From: Oceanidesulfovibrio marinus | GTDB taxonomy: Bacteria; Desulfobacterota; Desulfovibrionia; Desulfovibrionales; Desulfovibrionaceae | DNA: 64,000 bases | Assembly (NCBI RefSeq): GCF_013085545.1 | Contig: NZ_CP039543.1 | Location: 2,542,001-2,606,000 of the forward strand | Direction: 5' to 3' | In this document: piece after piece, positions 62,069 through 64,000 of the stretch | How the letters are laid out: each line of letters begins with the position of its first letter | Position numbering within the stretch: the first letter of the stretch is position 1 | Notes under the pieces: model-generated | Told to the model about the DNA's origin: nothing | The model's input: the letters and a program-made list of their open reading frames with translations, nothing else | The model's database searches: none | Made by a program: the position numbers and the translations under genes

Positions 62069-63376
62069 ATGGCGAAACAAAAACACGCTGAAAAAATGGC
62101 CGCGCTCCAGACGCTGGTCAAAACCGAAGTCGACAAGTGCATCCGCTGCGGCGAATGCCGGACTGTCTGTCCGGTGTTCGCCGTAACCCCCTCGGAACGC
62201 TACACGGCCAGGGGCAAGATCGCCATTGCCGAGAGCCTGGCGCGCGGCGAGCTGGAGTTCACCGCGCACACCCGGGAGCTCTTTGACAACTGCCTGCTGT
62301 GCACCGGCTGCGTGAACCAGTGCTCCAGCGGCGCCCGCGCGGACAAAGTGGTTATCGCCGTACGCGAGGCCTTTGCCGACAAGCAGGGCATCCCTTTCGT
62401 CAAGAAGGCCGTGGCCCAGGCCCTTTCCCTGCCCGGAGGCGCGCTCGGAGCGGGTGCCAGGATCGGCTCCATGGCGCAAAAGCTCGCCTTCAAGCACGTG
62501 CCGGAAACCAGCGGCCTCTACCGGCGCTTCGCCATGCCCCTGGTCGACAAGGACCAGTATGTGCCGCAGCTGGCCGCCACACCCTTCAGAAGCGAGGCCC
62601 GGTTCTGGGGGAAGCAGGACCAACCGAAAGTGGTCTTCTTCACCGGCTGTATGACCAACTACTTCATGACCGAAATCGGCCATAGTCTGGTCAAGGTCCT
62701 CAATGCCCTCAATGTCGCCGTGGAGGTGCCGTCGGAGCAGGCCTGCTGCGGCATGCCCATGCTTGCCTCGGGCGAGCACGAGATCGTACGCAAGCAGGCG
62801 AAGCGGAATATCGGGGCCCTGACCCACGGCGGCTCGGACGTGCCCATCGTCACAGCCTGCGCCTCCTGCGGTCACATGCTCAAGCACGGCTATCTGGACC
62901 GGTTTGGCGACGACCCCGAACTCGCGCCGGGCCTGGCCAACATCGCGGAGCGCACTATGGACATCACCGAGTTCCTGGCCTCCGACGCCAACCAGGACCG
63001 GGTGGCCGCCCTGACCGCCCAGGCCACGCGGCGTAGCGCCACCTATCACGACCCCTGCCACCTGCGGAAAGCGCAGAAGTTGATCGAGGAACCCCGGCGC
63101 ATACTGAAAATGGCGACCGGGGACGAAATCAACGAGATGAGCCACCCGGAGGCCTGCTGCGGCCTGGGCGGGACCTACTGCCTTGCCAACATGGAGCGCT
63201 CCAAGCAAATCCAGGCCAAGAAGATCGAGGACGCTGTCTCGACGAGCGCCGACGTCGTCGCCACCGCCTGTCCCGGCTGCATCCTCCAGCTGAGGGACGG
63301 CATGCGCAGACGCGAGGGCGCCGACATGCCGGTGGAGCACATTATCCAGCTCCTCGCCGAGGCCATCGACGCATAG
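62069..63376 (+). CDS. Iron-sulfur oxidoreductase subunit (GlcF/LldE-like)
   Basis: 435 residues. Two [4Fe-4S] motifs, CIRCGECRTVCP (~24) and CLLCTGCVNQCS (~75), lead two Cys-rich CCG domains: CGM in SEQACCGMPM (~227) and CGLGGTYC (~370), with CASCGHML and CPGC nearby. Such subunits take electrons from the GlcD-type flavoprotein and pass them to quinone or to another carrier. It starts 3 bp after glcD-like and closes the operon, with a hairpin terminator behind it. Confidence 0.93.
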   Translation: MAKQKHAEKMAALQTLVKTEVDKCIRCGECRTVCPVFAVTPSERYTARGKIAIAESLARGELEFTAHTRELFDNCLLCTGCVNQCSSGARADKVVIAVREAFADKQGIPFVKKAVAQALSLPGGALGAGARIGSMAQKLAFKHVPETSGLYRRFAMPLVDKDQYVPQLAATPFRSEARFWGKQDQPKVVFFTGCMTNYFMTEIGHSLVKVLNALNVAVEVPSEQACCGMPMLASGEHEIVRKQAKRNIGALTHGGSDVPIVTACASCGHMLKHGYLDRFGDDPELAPGLANIAERTMDITEFLASDANQDRVAALTAQATRRSATYHDPCHLRKAQKLIEEPRRILKMATGDEINEMSHPEACCGLGGTYCLANMERSKQIQAKKIEDAVSTSADVVATACPGCILQLRDGMRRREGADMPVEHIIQLLAEAIDA

Positions 63377-63403
63377 CCCCCAGGCCCGAGTGCGAGCAAA
63401 GAG

Positions 63404-63438
63404 AATCCCCTGGCGGCTTTCGATCGTCAGGGGATTTT
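63404..63438 (+). terminator. Rho-independent terminator of the catabolic operon
   Basis: AATCCCCTGGCGG and CGTCAGGGGATT pair around a short loop (GCTTTCGAT) and are followed by TTTTGCTG. It lies 28 bp after the last gene. Confidence 0.8.
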
Positions 63439-63851
63439 TGCTGTTCGGCATAATAATATTGGGGCCAAATACGCACGCCCTTCCCACGACCTCAGCCCGA
63501 TGCCAGCTGCCTCCAGCCTGGACGATGCCAGCGGGAAAGAAAGACGGGGCTACTGGCCAGTCGGGCGCAACCAATCTCAGACCCTTTTTGTGAATTTATT
63601 TTCACGAATCGTTATTTTCTTCACAATATACTTTTCTCCTCGTTATTATGCCTAATCTAGCATAATAAATCCGAGCGCCATACCTAACGTCTACGATCAT
63701 TGAATGTTTTTGGCGCACGACCAATCTCCCTTTGTTTTTAAAGAAATGGCTGTGTGTCGCATTTGGTTCCAAGGCTTCTTTCCACGTGGACGGCGCGCCA
63801 GCCACCGTACGCGTGGTTCCCGTGCAACCTGAAAAAAAGGAAGAGACCCCA
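63439..63851. other. Intergenic region before the DUF169 gene
   Basis: About 410 bp, A+T rich in the middle. It contains two inverted repeats, TTGTGAA-TTTATT-TTCACGA (63588-63607) and TTATTATGC-CTAATCTA-GCATAATAA (63643-63668), both probable regulator sites or terminator stems. No gene is seen. Confidence 0.5.
63643..63668. promoter_or_regulatory. Perfect inverted repeat, candidate operator
   Basis: TTATTATGC and GCATAATAA are perfect 9-bp arms around an 8-base spacer, about 185 bp before the DUF169 start. There is no long T tract, so an operator is as likely as a terminator. Confidence 0.4.
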
Positions 63852-64000
63852 TGACGTACAAGGAAATGCAGGACGTGCTGATGAAGGAGCTTCGGCTTTA
63901 CCATTACCCCATTGCGGTCAAGTTCTTCTATGACCGGGCCGAGCTGGATCATTTTCAGGAAAAGGCGCCGGAGATCCACACCCCACTCAAGGCCATGACG
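63852..64000 (+). CDS. DUF169-family protein (3' end outside window)
   Basis: The first 49 codons are present: MTYKEMQDVLMKELRLYHYPIAVKFF is typical of the start of DUF169 proteins, with PLKAMT near the position of the conserved PxxP-M region. DUF169 proteins are of unknown function and occur in anaerobes beside metal and redox genes. The ATG follows AAAAAAGGAAGAGACCC. Confidence 0.75.

Noticed and set aside
60503-63574. A 1023-residue minus-strand open frame across the glcD/glcF-like genes
   Set aside because: Same reason: antisense to conserved genes, repetitive composition and no motif.
63588-63607. A canonical Rex site
   Set aside because: The half-sites fit, but the spacer is six bases rather than the four I expect, so it is listed only as an inverted repeat.
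63602-63979. A 125-residue minus-strand open frame at the right edge
   Set aside because: It overlaps the start of the DUF169 gene on the plus strand, which has a proper ribosome site and a family-like N-terminus.

Overview
The window looks like the chromosome of a sulfate-reducing Desulfovibrio-type bacterium (Desulfovibrionales). The backbone is G+C rich. It carries a periplasmic-type selenocysteine formate dehydrogenase with its own accessory genes, an aldehyde ferredoxin oxidoreductase (AOR), a 2-oxoacid:ferredoxin oxidoreductase with an ADP-forming acyl-CoA synthetase, and a small Cys-rich protein of a kind I associate with these bacteria. The genus is inferred from gene content only.

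Layout. 1-6434: a truncated CreD-like membrane protein, a tandem duplication of a short-chain dehydrogenase, and two envelope glycosyltransferases (GT2-GtrA and GT39). 6650-8916: small proteins (Cys-rich peptide, lipoprotein, RDD membrane protein, DUF2007 zinc-ribbon protein). 9191-14203, minus strand: a tight run read as bioB-bioY-trmO-AOR-class II aldolase. 14303-19769, minus strand: thiL, a membrane protein, a UvrD-type helicase and a phosphodiesterase-like protein. 20719-29129, plus strand: fdhE-fdhD-mobA-moaA, an IS1595-like transposase that seems to have lost its catalytic residues, a 65-aa ORF, then fdhA (with an in-frame UGA) and fdhB. These cover cofactor synthesis, cofactor sulfuration and the enzyme itself. 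29298-32569: an HxlR regulator divergent from a flavoprotein, and a diguanylate cyclase.

33129-51589 is an integrated mobilizable element of about 18.4 kb in tRNA-Leu(TAA), bounded by a perfect 77-bp direct repeat. It carries a tyrosine integrase and a ColE1-type mobilization cassette whose mobB and mobD lie out of frame inside the relaxase gene. It also carries a DUF3987-like replication protein with an AlpA-like DNA-binding partner. Its A+T-rich cargo looks like defence or signalling: an FRG-domain protein, a PP2C phosphatase-kinase-kinase operon, a GHKL ATPase fused to a PD-(D/E)XK-like domain, and an unknown 314-aa protein. Four insertion sequences (two decayed) sit inside. An integrase relic just beyond the right repeat records an earlier, mostly deleted element at the same site.

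51835-63376: an IclR regulator divergent from a ten-gene catabolic operon. It holds a four-subunit 2-oxoacid:ferredoxin oxidoreductase, an ADP-forming acyl-CoA synthetase, MFS and sodium-solute transporters, an SMR protein, and a GlcD/GlcF-type 2-hydroxyacid dehydrogenase. Together they would import a hydroxy or oxo acid, oxidise it to the oxo acid, convert it to acyl-CoA and make ATP. The window ends inside a DUF169 gene.

The best candidate for an undescribed system is the phosphatase/dual-kinase operon with the neighbouring GHKL-nuclease and FRG proteins. The second is the apparently domesticated transposase in the formate dehydrogenase cluster.
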